Assembly (NCBI RefSeq): GCF_036010505.1 | Contig: NZ_CP108569.1 | Span: forward strand, 6,898,001-6,962,000 | Origin: Streptomyces sp. NBC_01197 | GTDB taxonomy: Bacteria; Actinomycetota; Actinomycetes; Streptomycetales; Streptomycetaceae | Reading direction: 5' to 3' | DNA: 64,000 nucleotides | Shown: positions 44,600-52,511 of the stretch, piece by piece | Numbering within the stretch: the first letter of the stretch is position 1 | How the letters are laid out: each line of letters begins with the position of its first letter | Notes under the pieces: generated by a model | What the model was told of the DNA's origin: nothing | The model's input: only the letters and a program-made list of their open reading frames with translations | Databases searched by the model: none | Position numbers and translations under genes: made by a program

Positions 44600-46290
44600 A
44601 CGCTGAGCTCCTTCATCCCGGCGAGTTGCTGTGCCACCAGACGCTCGTGGGCCTCGGTGTCGCGGCGCGCTTCACGTGGGCGCCAGCGGCCGGTCATCAC
44701 GAAGACGCACGGCAGGAACAGCACCTGTCCTCCCAGGCAGACCCACCACCAGTTCTGCCACTGACGCGCGTTGTGTGCGGCGGCTCGCTGTACCTCCGGG
44801 CCGTGTTCGCGCAGGATCGTCAGTTGTGGAGCGGCCTTCCGGACGGTCTGCAAACCTCCGGCGCCGACCTCCTTCACCGCCCGCGCCAGCAGTGGTGCGG
44901 GTGCCTTGCCCGGGGGATAGGAGGAGAGCTGCGCGAAGAGCTGTGGATGGGCGCGTGTGATGGCCAGGGCGGGGGCGGCCTGTACGGAGGCCTGTTTGAC
45001 CTCCGTACCGTGTTCGATGAGCGGGGTCACGGTGCTCACGACCAGCGGCAGGCAGGCCGCGGAGGCGGCGACCGTGATCCGTATGAGCCACCCCCACACG
45101 GCCAGCCCGGTCGCGATGGCCGCGGGGTTGTGCCGCTCGACCGTCTCGGTGAAGCTCGCCATCCACGGCGAGTACGCGATGCCGCTGGTGGCACCGATGC
45201 CGGCCACGATGAACGCGAAGGTGTAATAGCCCGTGTGCGGCCGGGTGGCGTGCAGCACGAACGCGAGGGTGAAGCCGATCGAGCCGAGCGCACCGGCCAG
45301 CATGAACGGCTTGCGGACCCGCAGCCGGTCGGAGACGAGTCCGGCCGCCACCAGGAAGACCGCATTCGTCCCCCAGTACCAGTTGAGCAGGGAGTTCGTG
45401 CGCTGCGCGGAGTATCCGAAGTCCGTGGCGAAATAGACCACGAAATTGCCGACCGCGGAGAAGTACAGCAGCAGGTAGAGGCTGATGGCGAGGGCCGAGC
45501 CGAGGACGTCGAGGCGGAGCATCTGGCGCCACTGCCCGTGCAGGGCCGACTCGGCGTCGATCCCCTTGGCGCGGGCCTCGACCAGGGCGCGGTCGCGCAG
45601 GCTCACCATGATCTGGCCGCGCAGCGCGGGGGCGAGTTCCCGCAGACCGAGGAGCGCGGCCACGAACACGACCAGGCCGGCGGCCCCCGCGTACCGGATC
45701 TCGTCCTGCCAGGTCGTGGAGCCGGTGAAGGTGCGGCCGGTGACCGCAGTGACCACGAGACTTCCGACGACCGGGCCCATCGTCCAGTAGCCCATGGCCG
45801 ACGCGCGGCCGAGCTGCGGCGAGAAGTCGCGGATCAGGGCAGGGGTGGCCACCAGGATCATGCCCTCGACGAGTGCGACGCACGCGTAGACGACCAGGTA
45901 ACTCACCTTGCCCGGCGCGTTCGGCAGGGCGAATGTGGTGAGCAGGCCGACCAGGAGCAGGCCGTACACCGCGATGTTCGCCCGTCCCCAGCGGTCGGCC
46001 AGCCCGGCCACCAGGGAGGCGAAGGCGCCGACCGCGTTGGCGGCCACCGAGATGTAGACGAAGTACAGGAACGTCATGTGGTAATGAGTGATGATGGCCG
46101 TCGACACGGCGTACTGGATGTAGAGCTGGTAGTACAGAACGACGGTGGCCAGCACCACGATCGCCAGATACCAGTAGCGACGACGGCTCTCCGGATAGTG
46201 ATCAAGCCGGCGGTTGCCCAGACCCCTCAACGCTGAAGTGAACGTCCGGCCCTCCGGCCGCGCTGTCGCCGCCGGTGACGGAACCGTCAT
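44596..46290 (-). CDS. MFS transporter co-transcribed with an amidase
   Basis: 564 residues from ATG 46290, which has GGAGG six bases upstream. Twelve membrane helices, with a GLADRWGRANIAVYG loop between helices 2 and 3. A long hydrophilic insert of about 110 residues (VKQASVQAAPALAITRAHPQ through EVQRAAAHNARQWQNWW) lies before the last helix, an unusual extension for this family. It is coupled to the amidase gene by an ATGA overlap. It likely imports the amidase substrate. Confidence 0.85.
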   Translation of the reverse strand: MTVPSPAATARPEGRTFTSALRGLGNRRLDHYPESRRRYWYLAIVVLATVVLYYQLYIQYAVSTAIITHYHMTFLYFVYISVAANAVGAFASLVAGLADRWGRANIAVYGLLLVGLLTTFALPNAPGKVSYLVVYACVALVEGMILVATPALIRDFSPQLGRASAMGYWTMGPVVGSLVVTAVTGRTFTGSTTWQDEIRYAGAAGLVVFVAALLGLRELAPALRGQIMVSLRDRALVEARAKGIDAESALHGQWRQMLRLDVLGSALAISLYLLLYFSAVGNFVVYFATDFGYSAQRTNSLLNWYWGTNAVFLVAAGLVSDRLRVRKPFMLAGALGSIGFTLAFVLHATRPHTGYYTFAFIVAGIGATSGIAYSPWMASFTETVERHNPAAIATGLAVWGWLIRITVAASAACLPLVVSTVTPLIEHGTEVKQASVQAAPALAITRAHPQLFAQLSSYPPGKAPAPLLARAVKEVGAGGLQTVRKAAPQLTILREHGPEVQRAAAHNARQWQNWWWVCLGGQVLFLPCVFVMTGRWRPREARRDTEAHERLVAQQLAGMKELSV

Positions 46291-46802
46291 CCTGGCCTCC
46301 CTGCCGATGAGTGCGTACGCCTTCGCGCGCCGCATGGCCGGGAGGGTAGTACCGACTGGTCGGTACGGAACAGGGTGCGGACAGGATTCGTGGCTGCGAG
46401 TGTGGCCGGCTCGGTGAATCGCGGGGTCGGTGAATTGGAAGGGGTTCTGACTACTTGGCGGCGGTCCCCGTGCGGTCTGCGATGTGTGGTGGGGCTGGGA
46501 CGCCGGGGACGAGCAGGGGGACCGGTTCGACAGCGCCCCAGGCGGTGGGGAGGGGGAGAGTGCCGGCCCATATGCCCAGTTCGGCGTCGGAGCGCTCGCC
46601 GTCGTCCGGGGGGCCGGTGCGATCTTCACCGATGCCTCGTCGAGGGAGAGGGCAAGCAAGGCGGTGGCCGCCAGTTCCTTGCGGCTCGGACGACGGGCGT
46701 AGTCCCACTGGCCCGGTGAAGGCCACCGCCGAAGCCCTGCTCCAGCACAACGAGGACCTCCCCCGGATCGACTGATGCGACGGGGGCGCGCCCGCCCGCC
46801 GC
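46291..46802. other. Gap without supported gene
   Basis: 512 bp. A plus-strand reading ends VKATAEALLQHNEDLPRID at a stop near 46774 and looks like an isolated C-terminus without a start. A minus-strand stretch (PSRKELAATALLALSLDE) also looks gene-like. Neither extends to a complete gene, so decayed genes are the best description. Confidence 0.4.
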
Positions 46803-46982
46803 TCAGGCCGAGAAAATGCGCGCGATGAAGAAGGCGGAGAAGAAGAGGGCGCCCAGCAGGATGAGCCCCGCCCACAGCCTCGGGTGTTCCCACATGCCGC
46901 CGTCGGGCCGTTCTTCGTGGGCTTCGGCGATACAGCCCTCGGCCGGCGGTGTCTCGCCGGGAGGCGTAATGACATCAACCAT
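46803..46982 (-). CDS. Small membrane protein, DUF6480-like
   Basis: 59 residues. The N-terminal PPGETPPAEG motif followed by one C-terminal membrane helix (LWAGLILLGALFFSAFFIARIF) is what I recall of Streptomyces DUF6480 proteins. The ATG at 46982 has GGAUACA-like poor upstream sequence, so the start is chosen by the motif. Function unknown. Ends 205 bp downstream of the chelatase gene on the same strand. Confidence 0.65.
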   Translation of the reverse strand: MVDVITPPGETPPAEGCIAEAHEERPDGGMWEHPRLWAGLILLGALFFSAFFIARIFSA

Positions 46983-47007
46983 GTATCCATCGTGAGTCCG
47001 TACGAGG

Positions 47008-47784
47008 CTATCCGCATCCGGTGGGTGCACCTGGAGGCGGCAGCGGCGTGTGCGTCCCGAGGGCGGTGCGGGCCTCGTCGTAGCGGCGCGTGACCAGGCG
47101 GGCGAGCGCGTCGTGCGTGCCGAGCGGGGCGGAAGTGAGGCAGGCACCGGAACGGGCGGCGCGGCGGGCGAAGAAGCCCGGGCTCAGCAGGTACTCGGCG
47201 ACGGCGACGCGGGAGTGGCCCTCGGAGCGAAGCGCGGCGACCGCCTCGGCGGGGGTGGGGCCGGCGGCACAGAGGTAGGCGGGAACGACTTCGTCCGGGC
47301 CGGGGAGGTGTTCGCGCAGCAGTGAGGCCATGGCCGCGGTGTCGGCGTTGGCGCCGGGATCCGTGGATCCGGCCGCTGCGAGTACGACCGGCCCGTCCCC
47401 GGCGCGCCATCCGGCGTCGGTGAGACGGCCGGTGAGGGCCTCGGCCAGCAGCGGGTCCGGGCCGAGCGCGCGGGCGACCCGGGAGTTCAGATGCGGCGCT
47501 GCTGCGAGGGCCCCGGGGATGTCGACGCGTACGTGGTATCCGGCACCGAGGAGCAGCGGTACGACGACCACCTCACCGCTCAGCCGGGCCAGCGCCTCCG
47601 GCAGGGAGGGCGCGACCAGGTCGAGGAAGCACAACTCCACGCGCAGGCTGGGACGGAGAGCGCGTACCCGGGCGGCCAGCGCCCCGGTCACCGCGACACC
47701 CTCGGCGTCCCGGGTGCCATGGGCCACCGCGAGCAGGGTCGGCGGAACGCGGTGGGCGGGGCCGGGACAGGCAGGCACGGTCAT
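47008..47784 (-). CDS. Sirohydrochlorin chelatase-like (CbiX/SirB) protein
   Basis: 258 residues of the CbiX/SirB family. N-terminal PTLLAVAHGTRDAEGV holds the catalytic His, and VVVPLLLGAGYHVRVDIPGAL holds the second conserved His. A second half with the same fold (VVLAAAGSTDPGAN) makes it a two-domain form. These enzymes insert Fe2+ into sirohydrochlorin to make siroheme, the cofactor of nitrite and sulfite reductases. Placement beside the nirB cluster supports this role. ATG 47784 overlaps the stop of the NnaR-like gene. Confidence 0.85.
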   Translation of the reverse strand: MTVPACPGPAHRVPPTLLAVAHGTRDAEGVAVTGALAARVRALRPSLRVELCFLDLVAPSLPEALARLSGEVVVVPLLLGAGYHVRVDIPGALAAAPHLNSRVARALGPDPLLAEALTGRLTDAGWRAGDGPVVLAAAGSTDPGANADTAAMASLLREHLPGPDEVVPAYLCAAGPTPAEAVAALRSEGHSRVAVAEYLLSPGFFARRAARSGACLTSAPLGTHDALARLVTRRYDEARTALGTHTPLPPPGAPTGCG

Positions 47785-48920
47785 GCTGCCGCCAGCCGGT
47801 AGCCGCGCTTGGGGACGGTCCTGACCAAGTCGCTGTGCGGCCCGAGCGAGGCGCGCAGCCGGCCGATCGCGGCCTCCACGGCATGCTCCTCCGCATCGGA
47901 GTCCGCCCAGGCGCGGCGCAGCAGTTCGGCGCGGCTCAGCACCCGGCCAGGCTTCTCCGCCAGTGCGCGGAGCAGCGTGGCGCCCTTCGGCGACAGCCAG
48001 TAGTTCTCCCCGTCGACCAGCAGCGCGCTGCCCTGGAGCACCAACGCCCGCCCTGCGACGTGGAGTTCCTGGCGGCTGCGTCCGGGAAGCGTCTCGGTGA
48101 GCGTGCGGACCAGCGCGCCCAGGCGGCCGCGTTCGGGCCAGACCACCGGCAGCCCGGCGTCCAGCAGTGGCCGGCCGCAGACCGGGCCGACGCAGACCGG
48201 CAGTACGTCGCCGGACATCGCCTCCAGCACCAGCTTGTGCAGGCCGTCGGCGGCCGCGGTCTCCAGGAAGGCGGTGATCGCGGGCGCGCTGGTGAAGGTC
48301 AGCGCGTGGACCTCGCGGCGGACGGTCTGCTCGACCAGCCGTCGGACCGGGCCCGGGTCCTCCGGCGGAGCCCAGCGGTAGACGGGGACCGGCACGACCT
48401 CGGCGCCGCGCTCGCGCAGGGCCGCGCTGAAAGCGGTGAGTGGCAGGCCGTGCTCCTGCACCGCGATCCGGCGGCCGGCCAGCGGCTGGGCCAGCAGCCA
48501 CGTCAGCAGTTCGCCGGTGACTTCGCTCCCGGGGGAGTACGCCTCGTCGAGCCCGCTGGCGCGGACCGCGCCCGTGGCCTTCGGGCCGCGCGACAGTACG
48601 ACGGCGTTCCGGCAGGCGGCGGAGAGTGCGGCGCCGCGCCCCCAGCCGTCGGCCGCGCTCATCCAGCCGCGCCAGCCGACGCCGGTGGTCGCCACGACGT
48701 AGTCCAGCGGCGCGGTCAGGCACAGCTCGGTCGCCCGGCGCAGCGCGATGTCGTCCTCCAGCGGGAGGATGCGCAGCGCCGGCGCCTCGACCACGCGTGC
48801 TCCGCGCCTGGTCAGCAGTGCGACGAGCTCGTCGCGGCGGCGGGCGGCGGTCACGCCGACGGTGTAGCCCGTCAGCGGGCCCGTCGGCGCGGTCGGAGAG
48901 GGGATGCCGGAGCTGCTCAT
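47781..48920 (-). CDS. nnaR: NnaR-like regulator: uroporphyrinogen-III synthase domain fused to winged helix
   Basis: 379 residues. The first 270 form a HemD-like domain (GYTVGVTAARRRDELVALL; RIAVQEHGLPLTAFSAALRE; FTSAPAITAFLETA). The C-terminal 95 form an OmpR/PhoB-type winged helix (YWLSPKGATLLRALAEKPGRV, HAVEAAIGRLRASLG, LVRTVPKRGYRL). This fusion is that of NnaR in Streptomyces coelicolor, which activates nitrite/nitrate assimilation genes together with GlnR. It is divergent from nasA, and a GlnR-type site lies between. It forms an operon with the siroheme chelatase gene. Confidence 0.88.
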   Translation of the reverse strand: MSSSGIPSPTAPTGPLTGYTVGVTAARRRDELVALLTRRGARVVEAPALRILPLEDDIALRRATELCLTAPLDYVVATTGVGWRGWMSAADGWGRGAALSAACRNAVVLSRGPKATGAVRASGLDEAYSPGSEVTGELLTWLLAQPLAGRRIAVQEHGLPLTAFSAALRERGAEVVPVPVYRWAPPEDPGPVRRLVEQTVRREVHALTFTSAPAITAFLETAAADGLHKLVLEAMSGDVLPVCVGPVCGRPLLDAGLPVVWPERGRLGALVRTLTETLPGRSRQELHVAGRALVLQGSALLVDGENYWLSPKGATLLRALAEKPGRVLSRAELLRRAWADSDAEEHAVEAAIGRLRASLGPHSDLVRTVPKRGYRLAAA

Positions 48921-48942
48921 GCACGCAGACTCGGCCCGCCCG

Positions 48943-48980
48943 GTTACCGGGAGGTTGCCCAGCCGTCACGCCCGCGTGAG
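48943..48980. promoter_or_regulatory. GlnR-type binding site between nnaR-like gene and nasA
   Basis: Four half-sites at strict 11-bp spacing: GTTAC (48943), GTTGC (48954), GTCAC (48965), GTGAG (48976). The GlnR consensus alternates GTnAC and GAAAC boxes with six-base gaps; the first and third boxes fit well, the second and fourth only partly. The site suits nitrogen control of both divergent operons. Confidence 0.5.
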
Positions 48981-49110
48981 ATAACGCCGTGCGGTGTTAC
49001 GGCGCATGTCCGCGACCGCACCCCGTCCCGACCGCGGTGTGAGCGACGCGTACCGCGGGCGCAACACGGGTGAGAAGGCTGCGTAACGACCGGCGGTCAA
49101 GGTCGAAGGC

Positions 49111-51255
49111 ATGACGACCACCACCGACACCCACTGCCCGTACTGCTCGCTGCAGTGCGGGATGCGCCTCGCCGCGGCCGACGGCGCCGAGACGCTGGTC
49201 GTCGAGCGGCCCGGGTTCCCGGTCAACCGGGGCGCGCTCTGCGGGAAGGGCCGGTCCGCCGCGGCGCTGCTCGGCCCGGCGAGCCGACTGAGCACACCGC
49301 TGGTGCGGGAGCGCGGCGAGCTGCGGGCGGCGAGCTGGGACGAGGCGCTGGGCCGGGTCGCGCGGGGTTTCGCGGCGATCCGGGCCGAGCACGGCGCCGA
49401 CGCGGTCGGAGTCTTCGGCGGCGGCGGCCTGACCAACGAGAAGGCGTACCAGCTGGGCAAGTTCGCCCGGGTCGCACTCGGCACCGCCAACATCGACTAC
49501 AACGGCCGCTTCTGCATGTCGTCGGCCGCCGCCGGGAACAGGATCGCCTTCGGCCTGGACCGGGGACTGCCCTTCCCGCTGGATGACATCCCGCGCACCG
49601 AGTGCCTCATCCTGGTCGGCAGCAACCCCGCGGAGACGATGCCGCCCGCGCTGCGCTACTTCCGTGAACTGCGCGAGAACGGCGGCACGTTGATCGTCGT
49701 CGACCCACGCCGCACCAGGACCGCCGAGCAGGCCGACCTCCATCTGCAGCCGGTGCCCGGAAGCGACCTGGCACTCGCGCTCGGCCTGCTGCACCTGCTG
49801 ATCGCCGACGGGACGGTCGACACCGAGTTCATCGAGGCGCGCACCACCGGTTTCGGGCAGGCCCGCGCCGCGGCGATGGCCCACTGGCCGGAGCGCGTCG
49901 AACGGCTCACCGGCATAGCGGCGACCCAACTCCGGGAAGCAGCCCACCGATTCGGGCGGGCCCGGACCGGCATGGTGCTCACCGCGCGGGGCCCGGAGCA
50001 GCAGAGCAAGGGCACCGACACCGTCGGCGCGTGGATCAACCTCTGCCTGGCTTCGGGCAAGGCCGGCCGGCTGTACTCCGGGTACGGCTGTCTGACCGGC
50101 CAGGGCAACGGACAGGGCGGACGGGAGCACGGTCAGAAGGCCGACCAGCTCCCCGGCTACCGCTCGATCGAGGACCCGGCCGCACGCGAGCACGTCGCCC
50201 GCGTCTGGGGGGTGGACCCGGACACCCTGCCGCGCTCTGGCCGTTCGGCCTACGAGCTGCTCGACAGCCTCGGCGCGCCGGGGGATGACGGCGTACGCGG
50301 GCTGCTGCTGATGGGCTCCAACCCCGTCGTCTCAGCCCCGCGAGCGGCCCATGTGACGCAGCGGCTGCGCTCGCTCGATCTGCTCGTGGTCAGCGACCTC
50401 GTGCTCTCGGATACGGCGCAGCTCGCCGACGTCGTCCTGCCCAGCGCCCAGTGGGCGGAGGAGACCGGCACGATGACCAACATCGAGGGCCGGGTGATCC
50501 TGCGGCAGCGGGCGGTGGACGCGCCCGACGGCGTACGCGGAGACCTGTGGCTGATGCGCGAGCTCGCCGAACGGCTGGGCATCGAGCGGGGGTTCCACGA
50601 CGATCCCGAGACGGTCTTCGAGGAGCTGCGCCGCGCGTCGGCCGGTGGCCAGGCCGACTACGCGGGCATCAGCTACGACCGGATCCGCGCCGGGGACGGT
50701 GTCTTCTGGCCCTGCCCGGCCGATGACCACCCCGGCACACCGCGGCTCTTCCTGGACGCCTTCGCCACGCCGGACGGCCGCGCCCGTTTCGCCCCGGTCA
50801 CCCACCGCCCGGCGGCGGAGGAGCCCGACGCCGAGTACCCGCTGTACCTGACCACGGGGCGCGTGCTCTCGCAGTACCAGAGCGGGGCGCAGACCCGGCG
50901 GGTCGAGGCGCTCAACTCCGCAGCGCCGGGGCCGTTCGTGGAGCTGCACCCACTGCTCGCGCGGCGGCTGGAGGTGGCCGAGGGGGAACTGCTCGCGGTC
51001 ACCTCCCGGCGCGGCCGGGCGGTCGCGCCCGCCCGGATCACCGATGCGATCCGGACGGACACGGTGTTCATGCCCTTCCACTGGCCGGGAGCGGGCCGGG
51101 CCAACACACTCACCAACCCGGCGCTGGACCCGACATCGAAGATGCCCGAGTTCAAGGTCTGCGCGGTGCGGGTGGAAGCGGCAGGCGCCGGAGCGGTACG
51201 GGCCGGAGCACTACCGGCCGGAGCGGCGCGGTCCGATCAGGGGGAGCCCGTATGA
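49111..51255 (+). CDS. nasA: Assimilatory nitrate reductase catalytic subunit
   Basis: 714 residues, molybdopterin-guanine-dinucleotide oxidoreductase. The N-terminal 4Fe-4S site is visible: CPYCSLQCGM and, after a gap, ALCGKGRSA. Molybdopterin-binding stretches include NGRFCMSSAAAGNRIAFG, VGSNPAETMPPALRYF, and the dinucleotide-binding domain near LTTGRVLSQYQSGAQTRR. It reduces nitrate to nitrite in the cytoplasm. The last base region overlaps the next start (ATGA at 51252). First gene of a coupled nas-nir operon. Confidence 0.92.
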   Translation: MTTTTDTHCPYCSLQCGMRLAAADGAETLVVERPGFPVNRGALCGKGRSAAALLGPASRLSTPLVRERGELRAASWDEALGRVARGFAAIRAEHGADAVGVFGGGGLTNEKAYQLGKFARVALGTANIDYNGRFCMSSAAAGNRIAFGLDRGLPFPLDDIPRTECLILVGSNPAETMPPALRYFRELRENGGTLIVVDPRRTRTAEQADLHLQPVPGSDLALALGLLHLLIADGTVDTEFIEARTTGFGQARAAAMAHWPERVERLTGIAATQLREAAHRFGRARTGMVLTARGPEQQSKGTDTVGAWINLCLASGKAGRLYSGYGCLTGQGNGQGGREHGQKADQLPGYRSIEDPAAREHVARVWGVDPDTLPRSGRSAYELLDSLGAPGDDGVRGLLLMGSNPVVSAPRAAHVTQRLRSLDLLVVSDLVLSDTAQLADVVLPSAQWAEETGTMTNIEGRVILRQRAVDAPDGVRGDLWLMRELAERLGIERGFHDDPETVFEELRRASAGGQADYAGISYDRIRAGDGVFWPCPADDHPGTPRLFLDAFATPDGRARFAPVTHRPAAEEPDAEYPLYLTTGRVLSQYQSGAQTRRVEALNSAAPGPFVELHPLLARRLEVAEGELLAVTSRRGRAVAPARITDAIRTDTVFMPFHWPGAGRANTLTNPALDPTSKMPEFKVCAVRVEAAGAGAVRAGALPAGAARSDQGEPV

Positions 51256-52511
51256 ATGCGCGACGGAACGACAGCCTGAGTGGGCGTCATATCGCGGTCG
51301 TCGGGGCCGGGATGGCCGCAGCACGCTTCGTCGAGCGCTACCGCGCCCTCGGCGGGACCGCCCGGGTCACCCTGTACGGGGCCGAGGCCCGCGCCCCCTA
51401 CAACCGGGTGCTCCTCGCCGATGTGCTGACCGGACGCTACGACGCGGAGGCGATCGCCCTGCCGGCCGGCGGTGCTCAACTGCGGCTGGGCATCGAGACC
51501 GTTGCCGTGGACCCCGCCGCGCGCACGCTGACGCTGGCCGACGGCCGCCGCGAGGCCTGGGACGAACTCGTCCTCGCGACCGGCGCCAACCCGCTGCTGC
51601 CCCCGGTACGCGGCTTGCGCCGCCCCGACGGCACCGGACTGCGCGACGGCGTGCACGCCCTGCGCACCCTCGCCGACTGCGCCCGGCTGGCCGAGGACGC
51701 AGGACGGGCGCGACGAGCGGTGGTCATCGGGGGCGGGGTACTCGGCGTCAGCGTCGCCCGGGCGCTGGCCGCGCTCGGCCTCACCGTCGAGATCGTGCAC
51801 CAGGGACCGCATCTGATCGAGCGGCAGCTCGACGCCGAAGCGGCAGCCGCGCTGCGCGCCGGGCTGCGCCGGCTGGGCGTCGAAACCTATCCGGGCAACC
51901 GCGCCCGTGCGGTCGTGGACCGGGGTGCCACCGACGGCGCCGCCGTCGAACTGGCCAACGGCTACCGCCTCAGCACCGACCTGGTGGTGCTCGCCTGCGG
52001 TGTCCGGCCGCGCACCGCGCTCGCCCACGCAGCAGGGCTGGACGTCGGTACCGGCGTCGTCGTCGACGACGCGCTGGCCGCATCCGAGCCGCACGTGTAC
52101 GCCATCGGCGACTGCACCCAGCACCGCGGCGCGGTGCACGGCCTGTCCGAACCGGCCTGGGAACAGGCCGACGTACTCGCCGCCCGGCTCTCCGGCGCGG
52201 ACCCCGGGGCGCGCTACCGGGGCGCGCGCCCGCTGTCCCGGCTCAGTGCAGGACCGCTGGAGTACGCGGCCTTCGGCGAGGCCCACCTCGACGCCGACGA
52301 CCTGGCCGCCGATCCCGGACTGGACGTGCTGCGACTGACCGACGCGACGCGCGGCACCTACAAGAAGCTCGTGCTGCGCGGCGGGCGTCTGGTGGGCGCG
52401 ATCCTGCTCGGCGACCTGGCCACCGTGGGCGAGCTCGCCCTCGCCTGCGAACGCGACGACCTCATCTCCGACCGGTCCCTGCACCTGCTCACCCCTTACG
52501 GAGCCTCCTGA
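51252..52511 (+). CDS. nasB: FAD/NAD(P)-dependent electron-transfer subunit of nitrate reduction
   Basis: 419 residues with two Rossmann motifs (IAVVGAGMAAARFVERY and AVVIGGGVLGVSVARAL) and a C-terminal VYAIGDC FAD motif, followed by a YKKLVLRGGRLVGAILLGD block. It resembles the flavin part of NirB and the NasB-type nitrate reductase partner, delivering electrons from NAD(P)H. Start overlaps the nasA stop by 4 bp, and its stop overlaps nirB (TGATG). It is more likely the partner of NasA than a second nitrite reductase because it lacks siroheme motifs. Confidence 0.82.
   Translation: MNARRNDSLSGRHIAVVGAGMAAARFVERYRALGGTARVTLYGAEARAPYNRVLLADVLTGRYDAEAIALPAGGAQLRLGIETVAVDPAARTLTLADGRREAWDELVLATGANPLLPPVRGLRRPDGTGLRDGVHALRTLADCARLAEDAGRARRAVVIGGGVLGVSVARALAALGLTVEIVHQGPHLIERQLDAEAAAALRAGLRRLGVETYPGNRARAVVDRGATDGAAVELANGYRLSTDLVVLACGVRPRTALAHAAGLDVGTGVVVDDALAASEPHVYAIGDCTQHRGAVHGLSEPAWEQADVLAARLSGADPGARYRGARPLSRLSAGPLEYAAFGEAHLDADDLAADPGLDVLRLTDATRGTYKKLVLRGGRLVGAILLGDLATVGELALACERDDLISDRSLHLLTPYGAS

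Noticed and set aside
51252..52511. A second nitrite reductase large subunit
   Set aside because: It has the flavin domains but neither the 2Fe-2S nor the siroheme ligand motifs, so a nitrate reductase electron-transfer role fits better.
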